A stretch of 64,000 nt of DNA from JAJECS01 sp965198185. GTDB taxonomy: Bacteria > Chloroflexota > UBA11872. Position 1 is the first letter of the stretch, and the number at the start of each line of letters is the position of its first letter. This document shows, one piece after another, positions 35,460 to 44,398 of this stretch. A model generated the notes under the pieces. That model was not told the DNA's origin. It saw nothing but the letters and a program-made list of their open reading frames with translations, and ran no database searches. The DNA lies in contig CBDAOU010000002.1 in the NCBI GenBank assembly GCA_965198185.1, positions 1,240,001 to 1,304,000 of the forward strand, read 5' to 3'. The translations under genes were made by a program, and so were the position numbers.

Positions 35460-37049
35460 TCAGGATGCGCCGGCGCGCGTCAGGATCTGGGCGGACGGCT
35501 CATAGATCAGAAAATATCGCCGGTCGCTGGCGTCAGACTCAGAAATCAAGCGCCTGACGACCGGCGGGCTGAACGTTTGAACCTCAAAATCGGAACGGCC
35601 GTAGGTAACTCGGAGCGCCGCCGGAAAACCTTGGCGAAACACATAGGCGCCGTTGACCGTGTTGGGCAGGCCCCCGGCAATGACCGTCGATCCCGCTGGC
35701 AAGTCGCCGAGCTCGGCGTGAGCGCTCTGCACCAGCCGATGGCTGAGACCGGCTGCAAATTCCCAGTCGTCGAGGCGTCCATGGGTCTGCCAGGCCAGAA
35801 GACCCACGACCACGACCAGCGGCCCGACGGCTACGGCCCTGGAGCCTCGAAGAGGTCCGGTGGCGCGGCGGGAAACGCTCAGCAGGGCGGCGACGCCTAC
35901 CGTCAGAACAAAGGCGGCAGGCAGATAGGCAAAGTGAAACATTGTTCCGCCGAGCAGCGCGAAAGGCCCTTCCAGGCATAGTGCGGCGGCAACAGCCACG
36001 CGCGCCCATCCCGGACCACGGACTGCAATCCAGCCAGCCGCGCCAAGGACAACCAGGTGCGCGGCAGTCACCGGCACGAATTTCGCCGTCGCCGCGACAT
36101 CGGCGAATGACCCGGTCCCATCCAGTGCGGACAGCAGCGCACGGTGGACATTGAACAACTCCGGCTCGGTAAATGGCGCAATAAGAACAACCGGGTACCA
36201 GAGCGCATTCAGCAGCACATGCAGGCCGAAGCTGTAGCCGTAACCCCCGCTTCCGGCGGCCACGCCGAGGGCGGCGGCCTCGATGGCAAGGTACGCACCC
36301 GCCAGTGCCACGAGCGGGACGTAGATCCAATGCGCATCCCAGCGGCGTCCATGGCCGCGAGCGAAGCTCCAGAGGTCCACCAGCACAAATACCCCGATGA
36401 TCGGCGCCGCGGTGGGATTGGCGCCGAGCGCCAAGCCGTACACCACAACCACGATCCCTGCCCAGCGCGCGCGGCCGACCTCCCGGTAGTGCAGAAACGC
36501 AAGGACTGCGGCCAGTCCCAGCACGCCGGCCACGACTTCGGCTACCGATCCGAACCATGCCACCGTCTCGACATGGGCGAAGTGCAGCCCGAAGACCGCA
36601 ACCGCGGCCGCGCCGGCCCAACCATTTCGTGTGAGGCGGTGCGCCAGCACGCCCGCCAGCACCGAGGCCGCCAGATGCCCGGCAATCAGAAGCGCGTGAT
36701 AGCCCGCCGGCGCGCCAACGCCGAAGAGGCGGAACATCACGTTGACGAGGAAGGCGGTGGTGGGACGGTAGTTCCAGGTGAAGGGATCCGCCGGATCGAC
36801 AGTTGCCGGGTTCGGCGGCGCCAGCACGGCTTGCCCCGTGCCCACCGCCGCCGCGTGCAGGCCATAGCCCTCCAGCCAGTCGAAGTCGTCCGACTGGAAG
36901 TAGTTGTCCAGGCTGCGCGCATAAACCGCCGCAATCACGACCAAGGCCAGGCCGGCCACCAGCACCGGCGGGGAGATCAATGACGCAAACCGATGGCGCA
37001 ACCGTTGGCGCACTAGCGTCAGCATCCGGTCATCATAGGGACGATGCAT
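35460..37049 (-). CDS. GT-C-like polytopic membrane glycosyltransferase
   Basis: The 529-residue protein (ATG 37049, with ATG 37025 also plausible) has about eleven membrane helices. The first loop carries YFQSDDFDWLEGYGLH, an acidic cluster matching the catalytic loop of GT-C enzymes, and a second loop has NYRPTTAFLVNVMFRLFG. A C-terminal soluble part of about 120 residues ends with EVQTFSPPVVRRLI. It probably transfers a sugar from a lipid carrier outside the membrane. It heads the pair with the polytopic protein at 34000-35457 and converges on the GT39-like gene. Confidence 0.68.
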   Translation of the reverse strand: MHRPYDDRMLTLVRQRLRHRFASLISPPVLVAGLALVVIAAVYARSLDNYFQSDDFDWLEGYGLHAAAVGTGQAVLAPPNPATVDPADPFTWNYRPTTAFLVNVMFRLFGVGAPAGYHALLIAGHLAASVLAGVLAHRLTRNGWAGAAAVAVFGLHFAHVETVAWFGSVAEVVAGVLGLAAVLAFLHYREVGRARWAGIVVVVYGLALGANPTAAPIIGVFVLVDLWSFARGHGRRWDAHWIYVPLVALAGAYLAIEAAALGVAAGSGGYGYSFGLHVLLNALWYPVVLIAPFTEPELFNVHRALLSALDGTGSFADVAATAKFVPVTAAHLVVLGAAGWIAVRGPGWARVAVAAALCLEGPFALLGGTMFHFAYLPAAFVLTVGVAALLSVSRRATGPLRGSRAVAVGPLVVVVGLLAWQTHGRLDDWEFAAGLSHRLVQSAHAELGDLPAGSTVIAGGLPNTVNGAYVFRQGFPAALRVTYGRSDFEVQTFSPPVVRRLISESDASDRRYFLIYEPSAQILTRAGAS

Positions 37050-37352
37050 TTTGAGGGCGGACCGGTCCCAGATCGATGCGCCTTGTCATTCACCTCGATT
37101 GGTATCGACGCTCGCGAGCCCACACGGGGTGCTAAGCCACCGCCCAGTCCTGGTGACGTAGGCCTGGCACCGCGATCTGGAGAGCATTGATCGGCTCGGA
37201 GACGAACTCGCGCGCAATCACTTGGGAGCTCGGTCCCAGACATCGGACGTCGGAGCCATTGGCTCGACACTTGGCGCCATTCGAATTTCTGGGACTGCGC
37301 TGAGGGTTGTTGGCCTATGCTGCGGCTAGTCGATTCCGAATTCTTGCCGCCC
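37050..37352. other. Divergent intergenic region, no recognisable feature
   Basis: These 303 bases separate the leftward GT-C gene from the rightward flavoprotein gene and should contain both promoters. I saw no convincing promoter pair, palindrome, repeat or small gene. Confidence 0.5.
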
Positions 37353-38495
37353 ATGTACGACGCTGTGATCGTGGGCGCGGGCGTGATGGGCAGCGCCGTG
37401 GCGTATTGGCTCAGCCGCGCCGGCAAGCGCGTGGCGTTGCTGGACAAGTACAGCCCCGGCCACGTGCGGGCGTCCTCCGCCGACGAGTCCCGCATGGTGC
37501 GATATCAATACCGCGGACAGACGCTGTACACCGAGATGGTCGCCGCCGCGGTGGAGCTCTGGAAAGAGTTCGACCGCGGCATGGGCACCAGTTTCTACCG
37601 GGAACAGGGCGCCCTCGCCTTGCAAGCCAGGCCCGACAATGCACCGTTCATCGAGGGTTATGAGGGGCTTCTCCAGCTTGGCTATCAGCCGCAGTGGCTG
37701 GACGCTGGCGCGGTGCGGCGTCGCTATCCCCAGTTTGCGAATGTTGACTCTGGATACCTGCTCGAAAGCCTGGGAGGGTACGTCGCCGCGGGACCCGTCA
37801 CGCAAGCCCTCGCCCAGGCGGCCGCGGACCTTGGCGCCGACCTTCAGACCGGCGCCGAGGTCACCGAGTTGCGGGAGTCAGGCGGCCGCGTCACGCGCGC
37901 CATCACACGCGATGGGCGCAGCTTCGAAGCCGACATCTTCGTCATCGCGGTCGGATCGTGGACCCCGGGGCTGCTGCCCGAACTGCCGATCGCCATACAG
38001 TCCACCGCCGAGCGGCTCCACTACCTCACGCCCCCGGACCCCGCCGCCTATTCGTACCCTCGGCTGCCGCCCTTCTTCGTGATGGACACGAACTTCTACG
38101 GCTTTCCGGTGCATTGGCGCGGCTGCGTGAAGGTGGCCGACGACACCATCGGCGCGTCGTTTGCCCCCGACCGCGACCGCGAGCACGAGGACCCCGAAGC
38201 GCTGGCGAAGCTGCGGGACTTCCTGCGCCGCCACATGCCGGAACTTAGCGAGGCGGAGGTTGTCTACAGCAAGACCTGCACCTACTCCATGACCCCCGAC
38301 ACCGACTTTGTGATCGACTATCTGCCCAATCGAGCCAACGCCATCGTCGCGGCGGGATTCTCAGGGCACGGGTTCAAATTCGGCATCCTGATTGGTCAGA
38401 TTCTCGCGGACCTGGCCACGCGCGGCACAACCCGCTGGGACCTGACTCGCTTTCGCCTGGACCGCGAACCAGTGTCCATCGACGGGCACTGGTAA
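37353..38495 (+). CDS. FAD-dependent amine/N-methyl-amino-acid oxidase (monomeric sarcosine oxidase-like)
   Basis: From ATG 37353 the protein is 380 residues and begins MYDAVIVGAGVMGSAVAYWL, the dinucleotide-binding motif, with an acidic residue at the end of strand 2 (LLDKYSPGH). VYSKTCTYSMTPDTDFVIDY places a Cys exactly where monomeric sarcosine oxidase attaches FAD covalently, and GFSGHGFKFGILIGQ is the C-terminal FAD contact. The enzyme should oxidise N-methyl or secondary amino acids to an imine, producing peroxide. An upstream ATG at 37317 adds 12 residues and is less likely. Confidence 0.87.
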   Translation: MYDAVIVGAGVMGSAVAYWLSRAGKRVALLDKYSPGHVRASSADESRMVRYQYRGQTLYTEMVAAAVELWKEFDRGMGTSFYREQGALALQARPDNAPFIEGYEGLLQLGYQPQWLDAGAVRRRYPQFANVDSGYLLESLGGYVAAGPVTQALAQAAADLGADLQTGAEVTELRESGGRVTRAITRDGRSFEADIFVIAVGSWTPGLLPELPIAIQSTAERLHYLTPPDPAAYSYPRLPPFFVMDTNFYGFPVHWRGCVKVADDTIGASFAPDRDREHEDPEALAKLRDFLRRHMPELSEAEVVYSKTCTYSMTPDTDFVIDYLPNRANAIVAAGFSGHGFKFGILIGQILADLATRGTTRWDLTRFRLDREPVSIDGHW

Positions 38496-38517
38496 CCCTC
38501 CGACACCGCACGGGCGG

Positions 38518-39552
38518 CTAGTCGTCGCGCCAGACCTCGCCGAAGAGCCGCAGCCAGTTGCCACCCAGGATCTTGCGCGCCGCCGCTTCGCCGTAGCCGC
38601 GGCGCAACAGGCCCTCGGCCACGTTCACGAACTCCAGCGGACTGGCAAAGCCCTTTAGGAGGCGAAACGGTTGCGGCACGTCGCCTGACGAGAGGAATGG
38701 CTCGCGGCCGTGCGACGCCCCAATCCAGTCAAACCACTCCAGCGTCCGGCCCATGCAGAAGTCCGTCCCGATGGCCACCTGGTCGTCGCCGACCATGTCC
38801 ACCAGGTAGTCGATCGCGTCCAGATAGTCATCCAGCGTCGAGTCGTAGCCGTGGCGATGGTGGGCGGGGAAGGCGTTGGCGCCGACCACGCCGCCCCGGC
38901 TGGTGAGGGCGCGAATCGCCTCATCGGTCTTGTTGCGGGGATAGTCCGTCTGAGAACGCGCGTTGGCGTGGGTGAACGCTAGGGGCTGCTCCGAGTGCTC
39001 GATCGTCTCCAAGACCGTGCGGTCCCCCACGTGCGAGAGGTCGATCAGAATGCCGAGCTGGTTCATCTCGCGTATCGCCGCCAGGCCGAGGACGCTTAAG
39101 CCGTCGTCATGGCGCTCCCAGCAGCCGTTCCCGAACAGGTTTCGCTCGTTGTAGGTGAGTTGGACGATACGCACGCCGAGCGCGTGGAACAGTCGGAAGC
39201 GCCGCACGTCGTTGCCCACCGGCGCCGCGTTCTGCCAGCCCAGAATGATCCCGGTGCGGCCTTCGGCCTTGGCGGCGTGAATATCCGCCACGCGCCGCAC
39301 CGGTCGGATGTAGGCGTCGTACTCCTCGAACCAACGCAGCCAGGTGGCGATGTTGTCCAGGGTTTCCTCGAAGCCCTCCCAAATCGCACAGGTGGCGTTG
39401 ACGGCCGTCACGCCGCCGTCCCGCAGATCGCGGAAGATCTGTTCCTCACCCCAATTGCTCGTATCGAGGCCGTCGATCACCACGGCGTCGTCGAAAAGGC
39501 GGCGAGCTGCTGGGCTCGGAACCCTCGGTTCCCGCATCACGGTCGTCTCCAC
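38518..39552 (-). CDS. M19 (membrane dipeptidase) family protein with altered metal site
   Basis: The 344-residue protein follows the M19 barrel with LIDLSHVGDRTVLETIEHS (His), LAFTHANARSQTDYPRN (His), GVVGANAFP and VAIGTDFCMG (Asp). However, the first motif, normally DGHxD, is IDGLDTSNW (residues 26-34) and so lacks its His. The bridging Glu segment also appears replaced by GIILGWQNA. Family members hydrolyse dipeptides with two zinc ions, often D-amino-acid containing. This variant may use one metal or another reaction. It converges on the sarcosine-oxidase-like gene. Confidence 0.8.
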   Translation of the reverse strand: METTVMREPRVPSPAARRLFDDAVVIDGLDTSNWGEEQIFRDLRDGGVTAVNATCAIWEGFEETLDNIATWLRWFEEYDAYIRPVRRVADIHAAKAEGRTGIILGWQNAAPVGNDVRRFRLFHALGVRIVQLTYNERNLFGNGCWERHDDGLSVLGLAAIREMNQLGILIDLSHVGDRTVLETIEHSEQPLAFTHANARSQTDYPRNKTDEAIRALTSRGGVVGANAFPAHHRHGYDSTLDDYLDAIDYLVDMVGDDQVAIGTDFCMGRTLEWFDWIGASHGREPFLSSGDVPQPFRLLKGFASPLEFVNVAEGLLRRGYGEAAARKILGGNWLRLFGEVWRDD

Positions 39553-39622
39553 CGGCCTAAGCCCGGAGCCTGCAGTTGCTCAGGCAAGGATAACGGGAGA
39601 CCGGCGACGCGCGAAGGGTCGC

Positions 39623-39895
39623 CTAGTGCCTGTGTGGGGGGCGCCGGCGGCGTTGGGCGTGCGTCGTATTCGTGAGTTGACGACGACGACGCGCTTCCCG
39701 CCGGGCCCTATCTCTATGCTTGCTCGATCCAAGTCCGAGCGTTTCCTCAACAAATAGATGCAGTATCCTGAGCGGCAATAGAACAATAAACCGCGCAATT
39801 GTTTTGAATGACTTCGCAGCAAACCGCCCGGATCGTCGCGCATAGCTGATTTCCTCTGGATCCTTATGCAAGATGAATTTCGGGTCATATTTCAT
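39623..39895 (-). CDS. Small basic protein with one hydrophobic segment, unknown
   Basis: The ATG at 39895 is preceded at seven bases by GGAGG, a strong ribosome-binding site, which supports translation of this 90-residue frame. It begins MKYDPKFILHKDPEEIS and contains a hydrophobic stretch (ARFIVLLPLRILHLFVEE). It ends in a very basic Arg/His tail (RARREARRRRQ). The 5' half and upstream bases are visibly AT-richer than the surroundings. No relative was recognised. Membrane attachment with nucleic-acid or phospholipid binding is possible but speculative. Confidence 0.5.
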   Translation of the reverse strand: MKYDPKFILHKDPEEISYARRSGRFAAKSFKTIARFIVLLPLRILHLFVEETLGLGSSKHRDRARREARRRRQLTNTTHAQRRRRPPHRH

Positions 39896-40000
39896 CACTT
39901 TTCCTCCAGATTAATAGCATATGGATCCACGCCCAACTCGCCTCATTATACCACCAAGCAAACGTTGCGCGATTGGCACGCGCAATGACGGCTCCTTATA

Positions 40001-40125
40001 GAAGTGGCCGATGGCGAGTTTGTCGGGGCGCTCGGCCCCTCAGGGAACGAAGCGACCATCCTGCTAAATCTCATCGGAGCGTTGGATGCGCCTGCGCTAG
40101 GAGATCGAATCGGTCAGATGGCGGG
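40001..40125 (+). pseudogene. Remnant of an ABC transporter ATP-binding protein (LolD/MacB type)
   Basis: This stretch encodes EVADGEFVGALGPSGNEAT followed by ILLNLIGALDAPALGD. It aligns by eye to the start of MacB/LolD ATPases (GEFVxxxGPSGSGKST, LLNLIGGLD). The Walker A lysine region is destroyed (GPSGNEAT) and similarity ends after about 35 codons, with a stop just upstream and no ATP-binding signature downstream. It is a decayed fragment. Confidence 0.55.
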
Positions 40126-40148
40126 ACGCTATCGGTGCCGCGACAGAG

Positions 40149-41318
40149 CTAGCCGGAAAACCCCTCCAGGGCATTCGCGGCGGCTTCGATGTCCGAGGCG
40201 TCGTTGAAGGCGTGGAATGAGAAACGAACGGCGGTGAAGCCGTCCGCGGCGCGGCACAAGATGCGGTGGGTCTTGAGGCAGTGTTCGGCCAGCGGCCTGC
40301 CCGACACGCCCTCCAGGCCCGCGGTGAAGATTCCGGAACGTGCGTCGCCTTGCTCGGGCGTATTGATTTGGGCGCCGGGAACGTCGCTGAAGATGCGGCG
40401 CGCATCCGCCGCAAGCGCCGCGCTGCGCTGCTGGATGGCTTCCAGACCCAGGTCGTTCAGCAGTTGAATCGAAGCGCGCCAGGCGGCGTAGAGCGCGTAG
40501 GGTCGCGCCCCGAATTCGTAACGCTCGGCGGTTGGGTGCAGGCGGAAGTTGCCCGGCGGAAACTCAGCCTCGACCACCGCGCCGCCACCGCTACCCCACG
40601 GGTGCAGACGTTCCTGCGCCTCACGCCGGACGTACATGGCGCCCACGCCGTATGGCCCCATGCTCCACTTGAAGGCCGGGAACGCCATGACATCGCAGTC
40701 AAGCTGGCGCACGTCGATGGGACGGGCGCCGAAGGACTGCGCGGCATCCACCACGGTCACGATCCCGCGGTCGCGGGCCAGCGCGGATACTCCGTCGACC
40801 GGCAGCACGACACCGCGCTCGGTGGTCACGTGGCTCAGGCAGATCGCGCGCGTGTTGGCCGTCAGCGCCGCTTCCAGGTCACGCAGGAACGCGTCGTCGT
40901 CGCCGTCGACTTCGATCGCGATCAGATCCAGACCCAGACGATCTCGCAGCGTGAGCCAGGGCAGATAGCCGCTGGGGTGCTCCGCGTCGGTGAGGATCAC
41001 CCGGTCGCCATGCTGCAACCCAAGCGCGGCCGCGACCCACGAAATGGCCTCAGAGACTGCGCGGATCAGCGCGATCTCCTCCGGTTCGGCGCCGATCAGC
41101 GCGGCGATCTCTTCGCGAAGGGCGGCCAGCTCGGCGGTGTAGACCTGGTACAGCTCGGGATTCGTGGTCGTCATCACCGCTTCGCGGTCGTAGAAGGCCT
41201 GCTGCAGATCCAGCGTGACTTGCGGCGTCGGCGCAACCCCGCCGGAGTTCAGACAGCGGTAGTGGCGCAGGGCCGGCAAGGCTTCGCGCAACTCGACGAA
41301 AGCGTCGGTGTCAGCCAT
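40149..41318 (-). CDS. Class V aminotransferase (cysteine desulfurase/kynureninase-like fold)
   Basis: The 389-residue PLP protein has LNSGGVAPTPQVT near the N-terminus and the cofactor pocket segments VSEAISWVAAALGL, ICLSHVTTERGVVLP and VVDAAQSFGARPIDV. The Schiff-base lysine is in VMAFPAFKWSMGPYGVGAMYV. The C-terminal domain ends with VRFSFHAFNDASDIE. The family includes cysteine desulfurases and isopenicillin epimerases. It lacks the conserved Cys loop of IscS/SufS, so it is more likely an epimerase, lyase or transaminase of unknown substrate. Confidence 0.83.
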   Translation of the reverse strand: MADTDAFVELREALPALRHYRCLNSGGVAPTPQVTLDLQQAFYDREAVMTTTNPELYQVYTAELAALREEIAALIGAEPEEIALIRAVSEAISWVAAALGLQHGDRVILTDAEHPSGYLPWLTLRDRLGLDLIAIEVDGDDDAFLRDLEAALTANTRAICLSHVTTERGVVLPVDGVSALARDRGIVTVVDAAQSFGARPIDVRQLDCDVMAFPAFKWSMGPYGVGAMYVRREAQERLHPWGSGGGAVVEAEFPPGNFRLHPTAERYEFGARPYALYAAWRASIQLLNDLGLEAIQQRSAALAADARRIFSDVPGAQINTPEQGDARSGIFTAGLEGVSGRPLAEHCLKTHRILCRAADGFTAVRFSFHAFNDASDIEAAANALEGFSG

Positions 41319-41472
41319 CGGCTTCGATTATGTCAACCATGTGGCTCCGGCGGGCACTAGGGGGGCAGCCAATAACCTGCCGCGTGCGCCATCCACAGAG
41401 CAGGGTAGGCGGTGATTCAATGAATCCCCAAATCGAGGACACTTTCGGGAAGCGCTGGCGGTCGCGCTGGCC

Positions 41473-41582
41473 GGAGCCCGCACCCGGAATTTAACCGAGG
41501 ACCTCGTTCTTACCAAGCATTTCGCTCCCAGCGCTGTGCACATACCTGGGGACCGCGAGCGAAGCGCAGCAAATCCTGGTGT
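41473..41582 (-). repeat. Decayed tRNA-Thr-derived repeat, left copy
   Basis: On the minus strand the segment contains a degenerate 3' half of tRNA-Thr, including the anticodon-loop region TTGGTAAGAACGAGGTCC and the T arm with mutations (TTAAATTCCGGG). A shortened D-arm-like part and about 40 bases of further shared sequence follow (GTGCACAGCGCTGGGAGCGAAAT then a GCGAGC element). It matches 44288-44398 over its whole length and the intact tRNA-Thr at 50472-50547 over about 50 bases. The cloverleaf is broken, so it is not a functional tRNA. The flanking gap 41319-41884 holds no gene. Confidence 0.65.
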
Positions 41583-41884
41583 CTTGCGTAGTCCTCAGTC
41601 CTGCCTTGAGGACTCGGCATCTCCGCTTTAGCTCAGTTGCCAGCCAGCCGACGGTCCGCTGAATCGGCGTTCAGGCATTTGCTTGGCAAGCGCCGACTTG
41701 CCGGGAAACCCGTGCGTCCAGTACGCCCGCGCAAGCCGGCCGTCAGCATCGACGCGGCGTGGCCGATGATGCCTCAGGGCTCCAACACGCGCCGCCATAC
41801 ACGTCCAATTTGGCGGCGAGTTTGACCTGGAGCCGCGGACGCTGCGTTAGGCTCCTAGCTAGCATGGGACCGATTGGGAGGGAA

Positions 41885-44128
41885 ATGCCCGGGCGCCTCT
41901 CGATCAACGACCTGCTCCAGATTCGATACCCAACCGAGAGCGTTCCGCCCCGCCTATCGCCCGACGGCCGGTCCCTGGCATTGAGCGTATGGCCGGCTGT
42001 TGCATCGCAAGATGGCGGCAGCTCGCGGGAATATGACGCCCACCACGTTCCGCAAACCGCCGGCGGCAGCCAGATTACGGTCGTCGACACCCCAACCGGC
42101 GATCTTTGGCAGCCGTTTCCTCAGGCCGAGGTGACCTGGAGCGGGCAGTGGTCCCCCGACGGCTCGATGCTGGCGGCCTATGTGGTGATGGGCGGCCCAG
42201 CGTGCCTGGGTATCCTGCACCTCCCGGAACGCCGTTTGCAGCTCATCCGGGATGCGGCGGTCCGGCCATCCTTCGGTTTCGAGTTGCCGGTTTGGACCCC
42301 CGACGGTCGATCGGTCGTCGTGAAGCTCTGGCCGGCCGACGAGACATTCCTTAGCCACGAACACCCCACTGACGCCGGCTCTTCAGGCATCGTGGTGTTC
42401 TCGCACGATCCCAGCTCCCAGGCCGATGACGGGAATCCTGTTCGACGCATCACGGATCGCTACGGCGGTGACTTTGGGGTTGTCGACGTCGAGACGAATG
42501 CGGTCCGGAGACTCGGCGAAAACTGGCGCATCATCGGTGGCTGTCGCATGTCGCCCGACGGCACGGCGGTTGCCGTCCCCGTGATCGTCGACGTGGAGGC
42601 GGCTCGTCTGCAGTTCTACAGCGACCTGATGGTGGTGCCGCTGGACGGCTCTGAACCTCGCGCGGTCGCGCGCCGCGTGACCTTCCGCTACGGCCGGAGC
42701 TACAGCTGGTCGCCCGATGGCTCGCGAATCGCGTTCACGACGTTCGATCGGCAGCGTGCCGACGGCGAGCCGCCACGCGGCGGGCTCTTCGTCGCGGACG
42801 TCCAAGGCCAACAGCAGCCGCTGGACCTGTCCGCCGACGTCCGTGAAGACCTGCGCCAGCACTACGAACATCCGCGCTGGAGCGCGACCGGCGAACAGAT
42901 CTTCTGCATGACGGCGGAGGGGGTGATGAGCTTCCAAAGCGACGGGTCCGCCTCTTGCATGCATCCCGTTGACAACGGCAGGAAGCTGGCGAGCTGGATT
43001 CAGCCGCCCGACGATCAGATCCTTGGCACGTCGGTCGACGGCACCGTGCCGCTGCTGCTTCGCGACCCGGCTTCCCAGGCGCTGGAAGTGGCCTCCATCG
43101 ACCTCAATGGCGGCGAGATCTCAACGCGCTCGCAGTTGCAAAAGAATTACGTCGCACGCGGCGCAACTCTGGGGATGGAAGTCGATTGGGCGAGGCAGAC
43201 GGCCTATTTGCAGCTTGACGGTGCTGAGCATCCACCGGAGATCTGGCGGCTCAGCCTGACCACCGGCGAATCCAGCCGCCTTGCGTCGCTCAACCCCTGG
43301 CTTGAACGCGGACGGATTGGGTCGCATCGCCTGGTCGAGTACCTCGACGCCGATGGGGGACGGCGCCAGGCGTCGTTGTTGCTGCCGCCCGACTACGTCG
43401 AGGGGCAGCAGGCGCCGATGATTGTGATCGTTTACGGCGGCATCATGGGCTCGCAGAGCATCCACAGATTCGGACTATTCGATTGCCTGTGTCTGGCCGA
43501 CGCCCACCTCTATGCATCGCACGGATATGCCGTGCTGCTGCCAGACATTCCCCTCGGACCGCGCGATCCTCGTCGCGGTATCCCACGCGGCGTCCTGCCC
43601 GCCGTCAACCGGGTGGTCGAGCTGGGGATCGCCGATCCGGCACGGATCGGTGTCTTGGGCCACAGCTACGGCGGCTACAGCGTGCTGGCGCTCATCACCC
43701 AGACCGAGATGTTCGCCGCCGCCGTCTGTTCGGCGGGAGCCGTCAATCTCACCAGCTTCTACGGGGCCCTGAGCAACGCGGGCGACACATCGTGGCTCGG
43801 GTGGTGCGAGAGCGGCCAGGCACGACTGGGGGGAAGCCTCTGGGAAAGCCGCGACGCCTACATTGAGAATTCGTCGCTGTTCTACCTCGACCGAGTCAAG
43901 ACGCCGCTGCTGCTGCTGAGCGGCGACGGCGACCCAGGCGCGTTCACGCAAGCGAGCGAGACCTTCAGCGCCTTGCGTCGACTGGGCCAGCGCGTCGAAC
44001 TCCGAAACTACAGGGGAGAAGACCACTGGTCCGGCCTGTGGTCCGAACCGAATCTGCGCGACGTTCTCGAACGAACGCTTGCCTGGTTCGACGAGCACCT
44101 GAAGTCCGCAAGCGCCGTCACTGCTTAG
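41885..44128 (+). CDS. S9-family peptidase (prolyl oligopeptidase/acylaminoacyl peptidase type)
   Basis: From ATG 41885 (GGGAGG just upstream; ATG 41864 is also possible) the protein is 747 residues. The N-terminal two thirds is a WD40-like beta-propeller (repeated LSPDGRSLAL, WSPDGSMLAAY, WSPDGSRIAF blades). The C-terminal alpha/beta hydrolase has GHSYGGYSVLALI (nucleophile Ser), LLSGDGDPG (Asp) and GEDHWSGLW (His). S9 enzymes cut short peptides, often at proline or N-acyl ends, with the propeller restricting access. No signal peptide is seen. The gene lies between two decayed tRNA-Thr copies. Confidence 0.88.
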   Translation: MPGRLSINDLLQIRYPTESVPPRLSPDGRSLALSVWPAVASQDGGSSREYDAHHVPQTAGGSQITVVDTPTGDLWQPFPQAEVTWSGQWSPDGSMLAAYVVMGGPACLGILHLPERRLQLIRDAAVRPSFGFELPVWTPDGRSVVVKLWPADETFLSHEHPTDAGSSGIVVFSHDPSSQADDGNPVRRITDRYGGDFGVVDVETNAVRRLGENWRIIGGCRMSPDGTAVAVPVIVDVEAARLQFYSDLMVVPLDGSEPRAVARRVTFRYGRSYSWSPDGSRIAFTTFDRQRADGEPPRGGLFVADVQGQQQPLDLSADVREDLRQHYEHPRWSATGEQIFCMTAEGVMSFQSDGSASCMHPVDNGRKLASWIQPPDDQILGTSVDGTVPLLLRDPASQALEVASIDLNGGEISTRSQLQKNYVARGATLGMEVDWARQTAYLQLDGAEHPPEIWRLSLTTGESSRLASLNPWLERGRIGSHRLVEYLDADGGRRQASLLLPPDYVEGQQAPMIVIVYGGIMGSQSIHRFGLFDCLCLADAHLYASHGYAVLLPDIPLGPRDPRRGIPRGVLPAVNRVVELGIADPARIGVLGHSYGGYSVLALITQTEMFAAAVCSAGAVNLTSFYGALSNAGDTSWLGWCESGQARLGGSLWESRDAYIENSSLFYLDRVKTPLLLLSGDGDPGAFTQASETFSALRRLGQRVELRNYRGEDHWSGLWSEPNLRDVLERTLAWFDEHLKSASAVTA

Positions 44129-44287
44129 GTGACCTCTGATGGTCGGGCCCATGCGGGTTGCGCGCCGACGGCTCGCCAATGCGTATTGCCCGCGTCCGCA
44201 CAGGTACGATCTGGCCGAGCGCTGTGCCCGGGGTCAGCTGGACACGGTTCTCGACAGTGCTCTCACCCGAACCTGAAAAGTCTTCCC

Positions 44288-44398
44288 GGAGCCCACACCC
44301 AGAATTGAACCGGGGACCTCGTCCTTACCAAGGATTTCGCTCCCAGCGCTGTGGCATATACCAGTAGACCGCGAGCGAAACGCGTCAAATTATGGTGT
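44288..44398 (-). repeat. Decayed tRNA-Thr-derived repeat, right copy
   Basis: This copy retains the tRNA-Thr 3' half better than the left copy: CCTTGGTAAGGACGAGGTCC and a T arm with one mutated base (CCCCGGTTCAATTCTGGG), then TGTGGGCTCC. The 5' half is collapsed (GCCACAGCGCTGGGAGCG). About 40 bases beyond the tRNA-like part are also shared with 41473-41582. No CCA end or complete D arm is present. Confidence 0.65.
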
